Source: Phoronis australis
Lineage: Eukaryota; Phoronida; Phoronidae
DNA length: 60,000 bases
Reading direction: 5' to 3'
Assembly: GCA_002633005.1 (NCBI GenBank)
Contig: NMRA01000116.1
Span: forward strand, 344,474-404,473
The translations under genes and the position numbers were made by a program. Of the stretch, positions 19,902 to 30,890 are shown piece by piece. The notes beneath the pieces were generated by a model that was not told where the DNA came from, did no database searches, and saw only the letters and a program-made list of their open reading frames with translations. Position 1 is the stretch's first letter. Every line of letters starts with the position of its first letter.

Positions 19902-22900
19902 GTAAGGGGGTAATATGAACATGTTATGTCCAAATCTTTTTCGGAAAGTTGAAAGTTTAGGCAGTCAGGATTGAGTTCCATAGACCGTAAGACATTAGCT
20001 TGCGATTATGGCGAAAAATCTTTGCTTGTAGTACGGAAACACCGAATTCAATCCCATAATTCAGCTCTCCAATCGCCCTGATCAATCTCTTAAGTGTGTT
20101 GGGACACATGACTTCCGAGTGTGGCGTAGCCCCGTTGGCTTACTGCCTCTTGGTCGAATGGCTTGCAAAACCCAATTTTCACGCTGGTTGCCCGGGTTTG
20201 ATACCCACTGTCATCGTGTGTCTATACTGTTGAAAAATCTGTCGCCTACTCCAAGACTATTACAGGGGCTCCCTTCGTACTAAGAGCCAAGCATCCAAAC
20301 TGTTTGGCTTGGAGACAATTGTCACTTGACAAGCGGCTTGGAAAGGCTTTATTTGGACTGTCATGATTGGAAGACATGTGACACAACACTCCTCCTTCTG
20401 CAGAACAGACACGCCTCCTGGGTACAAATCTCAGTTACTCACTAATGTCCTAGTCCTAGATTTTGCCTTTAGCAACACTGCCTGTGTCCTGGAATTTGCC
20501 CTCATGGCATCCCTCACTTTTTTGACTATCTCAGCACTCCCACCGTAATGTAGCTTAGTGTGCCATGCAGAGCCAATTCTCACTGTCATAGTTGGTTGGC
20601 TGGCTATTGTATCACTGTATGGTCACTTTCAGGCATTTTTTTTTCTTCAGATGGCTCGGCGAAAGAAGAGAATCCTTTTTCCTTCAAGAAGTTCTTAAGT
20701 AAAGAAGCTGCTGGTAAAACTGGTACGCGGCCCAAAACCTCATCACAGACCACGACTTCCACCTCAAGATCCAGGACAATTCATATAACGGACGTTGAAT
20801 TAGCGGCGGCTTCTTCCATCAGTGCCACAGACTTTGTGTCAGACTTGCCGGATTTTGTTCAGGACCATTTTAATCCATTGGAATCACCCAGGAACAGAAC
20901 TGTGCCCCGGCATATGGGATTGCCAGACTTTGCACCTGATTGCAACGGTTCACTGGGTGATCCATCAAGTCCTGATGACTTCAACCTGCTTTTGAGCAAT
21001 TCAGCAGTTAATGACAGTGAAGTCGGATTACCATTTGATAACAACATTATTACTCCAGAAAGTAGCGGGCCCTCGCCAGCCATGCAAGGGGGCCTACCTG
21101 ATTTTATTTCAGACAGTAATATTGCCGATTTTGTGCAATCCAGTGGTGGTGTTACTTTTAATGGTGCTGTGCACAGAAGCTCGTTTGATGATTCCTTGCC
21201 AGACAATCCTCAGCAAATTATCACTAGGGTAGGTATTGTATGGGTTTGTAAAGGCACAAGTTATTGTTTCTGCTGATAAATGCAAGTTTTATGCGATTTT
21301 ATGGAGCATAGGTTGGTTGTCATTTTGCACGTTAATTCGTTCATTTGGTCAGTTCTAAGGTTTACTATCATGATAATGGTAATTTTCCAATAATGTTACC
21401 TTTGGCCATAGTTAAATGAGGAATAGCTCGATGAATGAAAATATATTCATAGTTACAGAGTCCAATGTTTCGGCCCAGGCTTCAGCCATCTTCAGGGTTA
21501 CAATATAAAGTTACATTAAAGTGCACGAGTCATACATCTAACCATAGTCCTAATTGGAATGAACTGATATTCTTGTTCAAGGACCTCTCAGCATGAACAG
21601 TCTTAATCCTCAATGAGTCTTATATTTCTATGGACTTATTTTGAAACTCTGAAGATGATTTAAGACTGAACTGAAATGTTGAAGTTTGGAATACTTTGTG
21701 ACTTTGAATGTATTAACGTTCGTTGTGTCTATCCTCATATATTAATTTCTACTAAATGTTGTTTTGTTGTAATCCAATAGAACAGTTTTGCAATTGTTTT
21801 TTTGATGAATATGTATTACTACTTGCTATGTACTTGAAATGTTTCTATCCTTCCTTTAAGGGTCTTGTTTTAACTGGACAGATTCTAATTTTTCTCCAGT
21901 TGTTCTGGTTCTACAACTGGGAAAGCTGGTATCCATGCTCAAAGCTCTGAACCTGAATTCTCTAATATAGTTGAACCTGTGCCTTGCTGTAATTTGTTTC
22001 ATTTTCAGCTTCGTGAAGAAAATGATCAGTTGAGGAGCGAACTACGGGAAGCTGCCAATACAGCAGAGGTTGAAGCAGAGAGGTTAGGTTACTATGACAA
22101 CCTGTCACTGTGACTGTATTTGGCTTACTTGCCTGGAGTTTGAAAACCCATGCAACAAATTAGAAGTGTTAAAAGATTAGTCACTTCTTAAACAAATAAG
22201 GACATTTTGAATTATTGGTGCCAATTCAATGTTTTTGTTCCAAGACAAAAAAATAGCACACAAACTCCTCATAGTATGGACATAGGCTTTCGAACATGTA
22301 CATGAATTTTGCAATTCCAGTTGTGTTTGAATTTTCTGTTGTGGAGAACACTGAGATTCATCTAACACTGATCAGAAACACGTAAGGGGATTTAATACAT
22401 TCTATTGATACATGTGTTTAATAGTCCTGTTACATTCTATATCTCATTGACTAGTGGCCTTCTAGTAAGCACATTTCTTTTTCCTGCTATTGCTATTCTT
22501 GAGACACTTGTTTCTGATTTGATCACTGTCGGGCTTATTAATACTTAGGTATATTTTTTGTGCCAAAGGAATTGTTTGAACATCTTGTTTATGATTGTGT
22601 GTTTTACATACATGATTTCAGACAAATGTAATGCTCACTGTCAATATTGTGTGACATCTTGCAAGCGACCGACCAAATTCCTAATTCCTTGAAGCAAGTT
22701 TACATAAGTCCAACACTAGTTTATTTTTAAGCCCACCTTGTCAGGCATGCTGATGGATGTCCGATATTCTAATCATCAGTGCCGTTCCTTTACACAACAA
22801 GTAGTTTGGAGCCCAGCATAATGACAAAAACATATGCCTGCCGTTGACTTCTCACTTAACTCACCAGCAGGAGATTTAGTAAATGTGGACTTTAAAGTGT

Positions 22901-25776
22901 GTTGCGCATGTATGCTATACAGTGTATGTCATCATAATTCTGGGTTATTATATATTAGTTCATGATGCGTAAGTAGATTTAAACACTGGCTGTGTCCTCG
23001 TTTAAATCAATTTGCATATCACGAATATTGATATAACAACCCACAATTATCATCACGCACGTTGCGTAACGTGTGTTTATGAACCTCTCCAAGATTCACC
23101 ACTGAAATCATCTCTTCAAACCAGTGGTTGGTTTCACTGTTGATTGAATTAATTCAGTGTTCAAAGAGATTTCATTGTTCACAGCTTCATTCAGTGGTTC
23201 AGTGCTTTCATTGAACTGTTGATGTGAATTGATACCTGTTGCCAATTGTATTATAAGAAACATAGTTGATTATTTGGAAGTCATATTCTGTATTTGTAGA
23301 GTATCTAAAATGCTACGTGACATGGAAGCTATAAAGAAACGTGAGAACGAGGAAACGTCAGCGCTGGAGAAAATGGTGCAGCAGGTTGAAGCCAATCTGG
23401 AGATAACGACGGTAAGATGTGAGATGAACAGTTGATAGAGTAGAGTAAAACAAAACAATATTGAATGGTGAAAACTGGTGGTTGAGTGACTGAATAGTGG
23501 TGCTGCCCTCTATAGTGACTTGAAGAAAAGAATTAGCTGCTCAAGAATTTATAGCAGTTGAACTCCAGAAATTTTATGTGCTGCTGTTGTTTTTCAAATG
23601 CATTATTGGGACAGTCGTCAGCTCAGAAGCTTCCAATAACATCACCGATAATTTGGGGAAGTGTAAAATGATTTATAGTTGCAGTTTTAGGTGGTGAGAT
23701 CGGATGGTGCATGGATAAAAATTTGTTAATTCGCAGTAGATGTAAAAAAATCATACAAAATATTGTTTCCCATCAGGGGTCTGTTCCATGAAAAATGGCC
23801 TAAGACTGATGTCAGAAATTTGGTCTTGCGCTCCACGCAACCTTTTCTAATAAAGTATATGAAAGTGCATTTACGACGGTTTAATTTCCTTAACTCTATG
23901 TTCAGTTGAGAGTAGAGTTTTGTTCCGAAAGTACGAACGTAACGGAATAAAGACTGAACAATGAACAGTGTCGTGCATTTAACAAATTCTGTATAACGCT
24001 ATTATATCTGAAATGTATTTGTAATTAACAGGCCAGAGCTGTGAAAGCTGAGACATCAAATGTCAAACTGAAACAGGAAGTGAAGACTTTAAAGGCAAGT
24101 GACGTCATTTATTTATGTGTAAAGTCTACCTGTTTGTCAACACAACAGTGTACATTAAGTTTGACATGAACTACAGGCAATACTATCCTGCTCAGTGCTG
24201 CCACCTTTGTGTTGTTCAAGAAGATGTAACATGCTGTTCCAGAGTTGTTAATTGTTTTCATATGTTCTATGGTAAACTATGAATAACTTCAGTTGATTCA
24301 AATTCTTGAGACATTTCTCAGTAAATTAAGAATAATTTCAGGGGGGTAAATATTTCAATTTTTGAAATGTTAGGACAATATCTGGCAATAGTCTAATTTA
24401 ACATGCCCGTATTTTGAGTTTGATGCCTGTTATTGAGTGGAGAAAACTGGTTCTCAAAATTCAGGCATGTTATATCAGACCATTACCACAATATCTTGGT
24501 AAGTCGGTTCAAGTTCTTTAATTAAGCCCAGTCTCTTCAAAGTAGGACATTGAAATTTGTCACGAAAAGGTTTCACCTGTCATGTAGCTTGCCTTTGTTG
24601 AATTTACTGGCCTTCGGGCTTTATTTATTTTTTTGCATACCCTCAACCGAGCTCAAAGATTAAGTATGCTTGCATTTGCTAAATTGTTGGTTTCTGGACA
24701 CGAAATGCACTTCTTTGAAATGGGTTTCATTTTATATTTGGCACGATGTATGATGTTCTGTTCTTTTAAATTTTAGTCACCTCATTTCTTTGCAGGCTCA
24801 AATAGTAAGTCTTCAAAATGAAAACCAAGGTCTACGTAATGGCGACTCATATCAATCCAACGTGAGAGAGAGGACTCGGCATGCGGCTCAGCAGTTAGCA
24901 ACAGCCGCTGATACAGCTCAGCAACAGCTGCAGTGAGTGCTTTTAACTCTGTTCTTTTCTTTGTAATCCCACTTTCCACAGAAGCACAGCTGCATTGATA
25001 TTTTTGTACATTAAGCGACATATAAAGAACCAGTGCACACTGTAATAGGTATTTCAAAGCTCTGAAAAATGGCCAAGTGGGTTTAAGGCTTCTTGTTTGT
25101 TTGTTTATCTTGTGCGCTTCCTCAGGCAACCTTACTTGATCGCGTTTGCTGTGTATTCATGCAGACTGTATGACAGCACTTTACTTTACGTCACACATTG
25201 GTGTGACTATTCCACAGTCATCTCAAATTTAAGAAATCTGCAGAGGGAAATGTACCAGAATTCATTCTGTCTGCGTTATCTCAATTGTAGCGTATTTTAT
25301 AGTGGATTGAAGGTTTTACATCTTTCTCAAGAGGTAGAAAATTGACGCTCTCCCAAACATAAAAAAGCTCATAGCACATGGTCGTATGTTTTGATTCTCA
25401 GAGGAAAATTCTGTCGTAGCAATTTGATCTGATATTTACACCAACAATCTTTGAATTGATTCACAGTTGATCTTGGGAACACGATTATCCAAGTTGCAAG
25501 TTTTAACATTATAATAGCACGCCTTGCTATGCAAAGGAAATTTATTTTCAACCACATATGTACAGGTAATTAGAGGGATGGCCAAACTAAGGCACATGTT
25601 GATACTGGATGACCACCGAGAAGTTATCATACATTTTACTTTATGCTCAGTGTGAAAATTGCATTTTCAGGTCTTTATTGTCTGGAGTGGATAATCTGAG
25701 AATGCTGTCAAAAGTACTGGAATCCATCGACAGAATAACAGAGGGAGACAATCCCAGTGGTGGAGAACCTGATTGA
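19745..25776 (+). CDS. ENTR1: Endosome-associated-trafficking regulator 1 homologue
   Basis: Complete seven-exon gene: 19745-19901, 20651-21228, 22009-22082, 23300-23411, 24032-24094, 24796-24932 and 25671-25776 (TGA 25774-25776); 1227 nt, 408 aa, all phases consistent. ENTR1 (SDCCAG3) works with retromer and other endosomal partners in receptor recycling and in cytokinesis. The C-terminal coiled coil is diagnostic: METSALEKMVQQVEANLE-like, then RAVKAE, KLKQE and LLSGVDNLRMLSKVLESIDR, each close to the vertebrate protein. The N-terminus carries NPFSFK twice (residues 10-15 and 60-65), where I recall one in the human protein; NPF is an EH-domain ligand. The middle has three LPDF motifs (exon 2). 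Intron 5 uses a GC donor. The ATG was chosen because it opens the frame just before the first NPF and an in-frame GGGGED start is plausible. Confidence 0.9.
20651..21228 (+). CDS. ENTR1: ENTR1 exon 2
   Basis: Acceptor 'ttttttttcttcag', donor GTAGGT. Second EENPFSFKKFL motif followed by a Ser/Thr-rich, largely disordered region with three LPDF repeats. Confidence 0.85.
21428..21516. repeat. Likely dispersed-repeat fragment in ENTR1 intron 2
   Basis: The phrase 'tccaatgtttcgg' followed by 'gccatcttcaggg' resembles the 3' part of retroelement families I have seen in other invertebrates. No coding remnant is visible, so the assignment is weak. Confidence 0.3.
22009..22082 (+). CDS. ENTR1: ENTR1 exon 3
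   Basis: Start of the coiled coil (LREENDQLRSELREAANT). Acceptor 'cattttcag', donor GTTAGG, leaves in phase 2. Confidence 0.85.
23300..23411 (+). CDS. ENTR1: ENTR1 exon 4
   Basis: Coiled coil with the family-typical EKMVQQVEANLE segment. Donor GTAAGA. Confidence 0.9.
23889..23997. repeat. Dispersed repeat, inverted relative to 39683-39785
   Basis: About 100 bases match the reverse complement of 39683-39785 closely (shared 'agttttgttccgaaagta' and 'acggaataaagactg'). Both copies are intronic. Confidence 0.7.
24032..24094 (+). CDS. ENTR1: ENTR1 exon 5, followed by a GC donor
   Basis: Exactly 21 codons (ARAVKAE ... KQEVKTLK). The only frame-preserving donor is AAG|GCAAGT; the nearby GT gives an immediate stop after joining. 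Confidence 0.85.
24399..24472. mobile_element. Small palindromic repeat in ENTR1 intron 5
   Basis: Ends TAACATGCC...ATTTTGAG and CTCAAAAT...GGCATGTTA form an imperfect 20-bp inverted repeat around a 34-bp centre. The right half recurs at 33605-33665 and, more diverged, at 239-300, so this is a dispersed family. Confidence 0.6.
24796..24932 (+). CDS. ENTR1: ENTR1 exon 6
   Basis: AQIVSLQNENQGLRNG and a Gln/Ala-rich helix; acceptor 'tctttgcag', donor GTGAGT. Confidence 0.85.
25671..25776 (+). CDS. ENTR1: ENTR1 exon 7 and stop
   Basis: LLSGVDNLRMLSKVLESIDR is the conserved C-terminal helix; the frame ends GGEPD and TGA. The 3' untranslated region follows. Confidence 0.9.
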
Positions 25777-27473
25777 TGAACTGATCATTTCAAAACTGAT
25801 CATTTCATCCCCGACACATCAGGTTCCCAATATCCAGGATCTAGTGCGATTTCAGGAATGTTTGATATTATTGAAGACCAACCACATGACAAAATTTATT
25901 TCAAAAATTGTAGCTGCCAATAAGACAATTACCTACAAAGCCTCGGGTTGTGTTCTTTTCTTTCTCATAGATAACTTAATGTGCTTGACCCTGACACTGC
26001 TACAGTTATGTGGCTTTCGCATTCCTACTTCACAGGTTAAAAGAACCAGTCCTATATTAGGCAGACACTATTAATGAGTAATTTAATAGTACGAGCCTTT
26101 TTCTTTCAATGTAGAAGGGATCATGGTATGACCATTTTATGATGCTATAATTATACGAAAGTGATGTCATGTAGTAAGTCCGGACTGTCCGATTCTGCTC
26201 TATATCTATTCCCTTGAAAGTGTTCCGTGTGTTGAGTCTTGTACTTCGAACTGATAGAAATTTCCTTATTTTTTATTTCTAGATTGTCGTATATGCATTT
26301 ACAGCTTCAATAATCCTTTTAAGACTTCCAAGTTGTTTGGAGAGGAGAACCTATCAGCATCAGTGACCGCCACCTAGTGGTATTGTGGGAAATCTCAAAA
26401 TAGTACAAAACCTCTGAAATGGTCTTGCATTCCTCTTTTATAGTAGTTTTTAAATATGAAATATGCAATTTTGAGCCATACAAGTTCTGAACTATTTTGA
26501 GCAAGAGCACACAATGCACGGCCCCCAATATTTGCCGCCTTTCCAAAATGGTTTATTACTCCAAAAAGAAACTAGTTCAGTAATTTCTCAAATCGTGCTC
26601 ATGTTTACTATTGTCAATCATTTGCTTACCCTGCTTCTCTGGGTTGACGCACTTTAACTAGGCAACTAAAAAATCGAGGTGTACATCAAGCCAAACATGT
26701 GTGCCTTTAAAGTAAAATTTTTGAGACATCGAAGGTAGGCACTTGCCATTAATCATTGAGTACAAGAGGTATGAGCCATAAGTACCATTTTGTGTCTCCT
26801 TCAGTAAAGAGCTGTGGAGTCAGTATTTTGTTGCTCGAAAATGGTTCACTAAAACATAAGCAAGATGTGTACTTTTTGGGAATGCAGTTCCAATGAGAGG
26901 GGAATTCACAAAGACACAGGCACTTACGAAGAAGTCTCCATCATATAAAGTGGAGGTGGACAGTAAGCCGAGTGTGGATAAAACTAATTGTCAAAATGAT
27001 CATTTTTCCTTTTTTAAAGTCTTCTGACATGCCAAGTTCTCAAAATATTGTCTCATGGTTGCTATGGTGCAGTAAGGTTTAACCTTGCAGTAGACCCTGT
27101 CACAGAGGGATGATGCACCTGTTTTAAAGTTACTCGCACCATTTTACTGAAGTGTGAGTACGTTTTTGCGACATCTTGTATATTAAGGCTCAAAAATTTT
27201 ACATTACAATGTCCGTTTCTAAAAATCTTAACAGGAATTTTGAGGAAAATTTTCATCTTAAAAACATGGAATATTGTCAAGACATCTTGCCTCAACTTGA
27301 CCTTCATTTTCCATACTAATTTTTCAGTTGTTAGCATGTTCATGTAAATTATAATTTGATGTAATGATATTTTTGTTGCAATATTTGCTCATTTGTCAAG
27401 TAGAACAAACAAATTGTGACAGTCAGTGTGCCTGTATTTGACCAGGTAACTTAACTTTTGGTGCAATTGTATA

Positions 27474-27479
27474 AATAAA
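27474..27479 (+). terminator. Likely ENTR1 polyadenylation signal AATAAA
   Basis: Canonical hexamer about 1.7 kb after the stop, in the tail-to-tail gap with SPPL3. I noticed no other canonical hexamer earlier on this strand, so the 3' untranslated region would be about 1.7 kb. Confidence 0.5.
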
Positions 27480-27710
27480 TATATACAATGAAGTATCGGT
27501 TCTCCTTTTAACATACTGTGTATCTACTTCCCTAATTGGGTGTCCAAACCCTTTTAAGTGTCCTGCTGATCTTAATTATTTTAATTGAAATCTGATGCCA
27601 TAGCACAGAACCTACTCAATGCAAAAGGTAAGGCTCCACTAAAGACCAGTTTTTGCTGAACAGGATTGGATGCAACTGAGCACACAAGTTCAGTAACTCT
27701 ACATAAAGCA

Positions 27711-27716
27711 TTTATT
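27711..27716 (-). terminator. Possible SPPL3 polyadenylation signal
   Basis: TTTATT on the plus strand reads AATAAA on the SPPL3 strand, 3.1 kb after the SPPL3 stop and about 230 bp from the ENTR1 signal. Earlier alternative sites cannot be excluded. Confidence 0.35.
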
Positions 27717-30700
27717 ATCATGTTGATGAGATGACAATGTATGCAAGACTTTGACCAAAAGGTTCATAAATACACACATACAAAGCTATACTAGCATAGC
27801 TCAATAATACTAATGCCTCAATAGTTTACAATTATTTACAAAAAAGAAGAACTGAAAACATTTTAAATATTGTATGTACAATGCTTCATTTGGTCCTAAC
27901 ACGGTAAGAATTATTGACATACATGGTGCATGAAAACAATGTTATTACATAATCTTGTCTACACTGTTGAAGCATACCTGATTTATATGTTATGATGTTG
28001 CATTCCACAAGTGGTATTACAAATGCTTCTCGTTTAAAGTCAACTCTAAGAGACGGTGGTGTCCAAATCCAAACATCAATCTAGTCCGCTTTTGAGCGAT
28101 CGTGCCATCTTGTCCCACACCACAACTGGCATGCTAATAACTTAACACGCAAGTGTGAGTGAAAACGATGGAAACTATTACCAACAGATATCCCGACTGA
28201 AAATACTGGTCAATAATCCGAATTCAATAATGTCGTTATTGGCAAATTTTCATCATACTTATTAGAGGGAACATAATCCCAGACTAACTTTTAACAAGGA
28301 ATTCAATTTCAGAAGCCAAACTGTTAAAAAAATCACCAGTTTCATTCCACAATATTGCAATGTATTTCATGAAATCACTGCTAATGAAGTAATAGTACAC
28401 TTGATACTCACCAGGTGGTGCTAATGAAGTAATAGTACACCTGATACTCACTAAGCGGTGCTAATGAAGAAAGCCCACCTTTTAACATCTGAATTGATTT
28501 GAGAGCAGAAAGCATATCAACATGGTGTGATAAGAGTAACAACTGTATGAGCAGCGTTACGTGGACCCAAAACGATCACGAGAAAAGGTAACGTGACCAC
28601 TTCAGTGCTTTGCTGGTGATATCTGTCAAAGATCTACATGATCTTTCCATTTCTCGACTTTCATGCCTCTGTGAATCGCAGGCCTGAATGCGGGTATTTC
28701 TATTGCTGCACACCTAGTGAAGTTCGAGTTTCCCATTGCTGCACGCTAAAGAAAACTTGATCAGTGTTTATGATAATGAGAATTCGTGATCCTTGTGCAA
28801 TCTATTGATGAAACACAAGGAGCTGTAAAATGGGCCGAGTTTCTAATGGTTACATGGAACTTTGTTTAAAATAAATATTTTAGGAAAGTCTCTTGGAAGG
28901 TTCATTGTATCATGCCTTCACAGACATAAAATCACTCTTTTCGTCACAAATCGTAAAGCAAAATACCGCTGACAATTTCTGTACAGAACTAACTCTACAG
29001 TTGCTTTAGGTTTTGCCACATAACACTCCTTCTAAGAATGTCCGAGCCTGTATGGGCAGAAGTGGACAACCTGTAAACTCATAACTACTTTGGTATATTA
29101 CCTGTAATCCCACAGTTGCTGGCCTCAGTACATTTTGGACCAGACTACAACTTTCAAGAGCTCAGTCCATGAACTACGCTACACCCTAAACTTGAAATTA
29201 CACCCGATTCAATGAATCTGGGTACAGGCATAACACACACAATAAATGATTTCCTTGTTCAATGGACTACTCTTAAATAGTTGAATTTGAAACGTCTACC
29301 TACCACCACCAGTAAATGCAACTAGTTGCACAGCATAAAAGGGCTTGTGGTTCATCTATAAGTTCGTAGCACAGTGTTATTGCACTCCTGACAACTAACA
29401 AAACACATGGTCTCTAGTGCCTCACACAATGAAGACCCATACATACATACTGATTTGTGAATTAGACAAGACAACTTCCCAACATGACTATGTTACAGTA
29501 CGCAGACAAGAAGGATGATTGATTACACCTCACACTGATCTCGAGTAGAAACCTAAAATAACCTCAATTGTGGTCTTAAGGTGACTTCTACCATGGCTTT
29601 AAGAAGTTCTTCACTGTTGAAGAGCACAAACGAACATCAGTTGAGCTAAGCAGCACTCGTCAAGGATGACTGGGCATGCGTTCAGTAGACGCTAGGACCT
29701 AGCTAAAACGTAGTCAAAGTCACGTGTTCTCATTTAAAATGCACGGCAATATCTCACGTAATCTCGCGAAGTCTTGCTTTTTAGCGCGGTCCTAGTGTTA
29801 CTGAACGGGAGGCTGCTTTGAGCAGGAAATGAAGCATAAAGCTTTGCTCACAAACCAGTTTAAATACATTTAGAAAATAGTCTTGTGTAAAATGCACTAC
29901 AGATGTGAGAAGATTTAAACTTCCTCCATCTTATCTCAAATTTTGGTGTTGCAGCACCAATCAAAACATCCAATATTTCCTAACTTCAAGTTCGCTCGTC
30001 ATTGTCAACCAACACCTAATACAAAAGTACTGACCAAAGGTACACCTATTATTGGTTCAGTTGAATTTTTACTCTTAAAAAAGTACATACATTTTATAAC
30101 ATTCACACTTAAATGCTGATGCACAAATACTTTCCTGTGAGAGCAATTTATGTCTAAGGGCCACTGCAGACATAGCTGCAAGCTGAGGTGTCTGCCTTAA
30201 ATGAACTGAAGCTCAGCAGGTTGCCTGCAAAAACTACGTTCACAGTAATCAGTGTAAATGTAGTACACATGGTTACCATGAGCGAACTAGAACGACTTGC
30301 TGTTGTCACATGATGCAATTAATAATTTTTCATTGGTTGCCGAATGTAATCAGCTAACACTAAGCACACCACACCCTCATGCTGCCACAATTAACACCAG
30401 CCAAATGAAAATATCCAATAAATGAGACGTTCCCCTTACTGCCTCACCAGGCAAAATCCTCACGGTTCATTTTGCGGCACATATGAGCTATGAGCTGAGG
30501 TAATTAGCATTCTGCTGAGGCCCTAGGTTGAAACAATCGATACAAAATGTTTTAAGACATGGCACAGTTTGCATTGGCTTAGCATTCAGCTAGAACACCA
30601 ATGGGGTGCCTACACAAACATGCTCCACAGAGTACTAGCCCCAGGACTACACAGTACAGTGTGCCACGTTATACATCTACCAGTATAATTCCACAATCAT

Positions 30701-30821
30701 TATTACATGGTACGATATGAATAATACTGGTGCACTAATCTGTACACAGTTGGTCCACTATCACTCTCTCTCTCTGGCAGTCAATGTCAGCAGTGGCAGA
30801 TCTGAGTTTCAGTGGTTAGAG
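27717..30821 (-). other. SPPL3 3' untranslated region (inferred)
   Basis: No open frame of note on either strand. Between the SPPL3 stop and the inferred AATAAA; includes a 40-bp tandem duplication. A long 3' untranslated region is common for this gene in vertebrates, but a shorter one with intergenic sequence beyond is possible. Confidence 0.4.
28381..28475. repeat. 40-bp tandem repeat, two copies plus a partial third
   Basis: Units begin at 28381 and 28421, about 90 percent alike, with the first bases of a third at 28461. Confidence 0.9.
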
Positions 30822-30890
30822 TCATACTTCCATGAACTTGCTCTCCTTCTTCATCATGAACGGTTCAGACCACATCCTTCGCAAGTCTCC
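30822..30890 (-). CDS. SPPL3: SPPL3 last coding exon
   Basis: 23 codons ([20 protein letters not shown] then EV and TGA), phase 0, acceptor 'aatattacag'. Confidence 0.93.
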   Translation of the reverse strand, partial: GDLRRMWSEPFMMKKESKFMEV

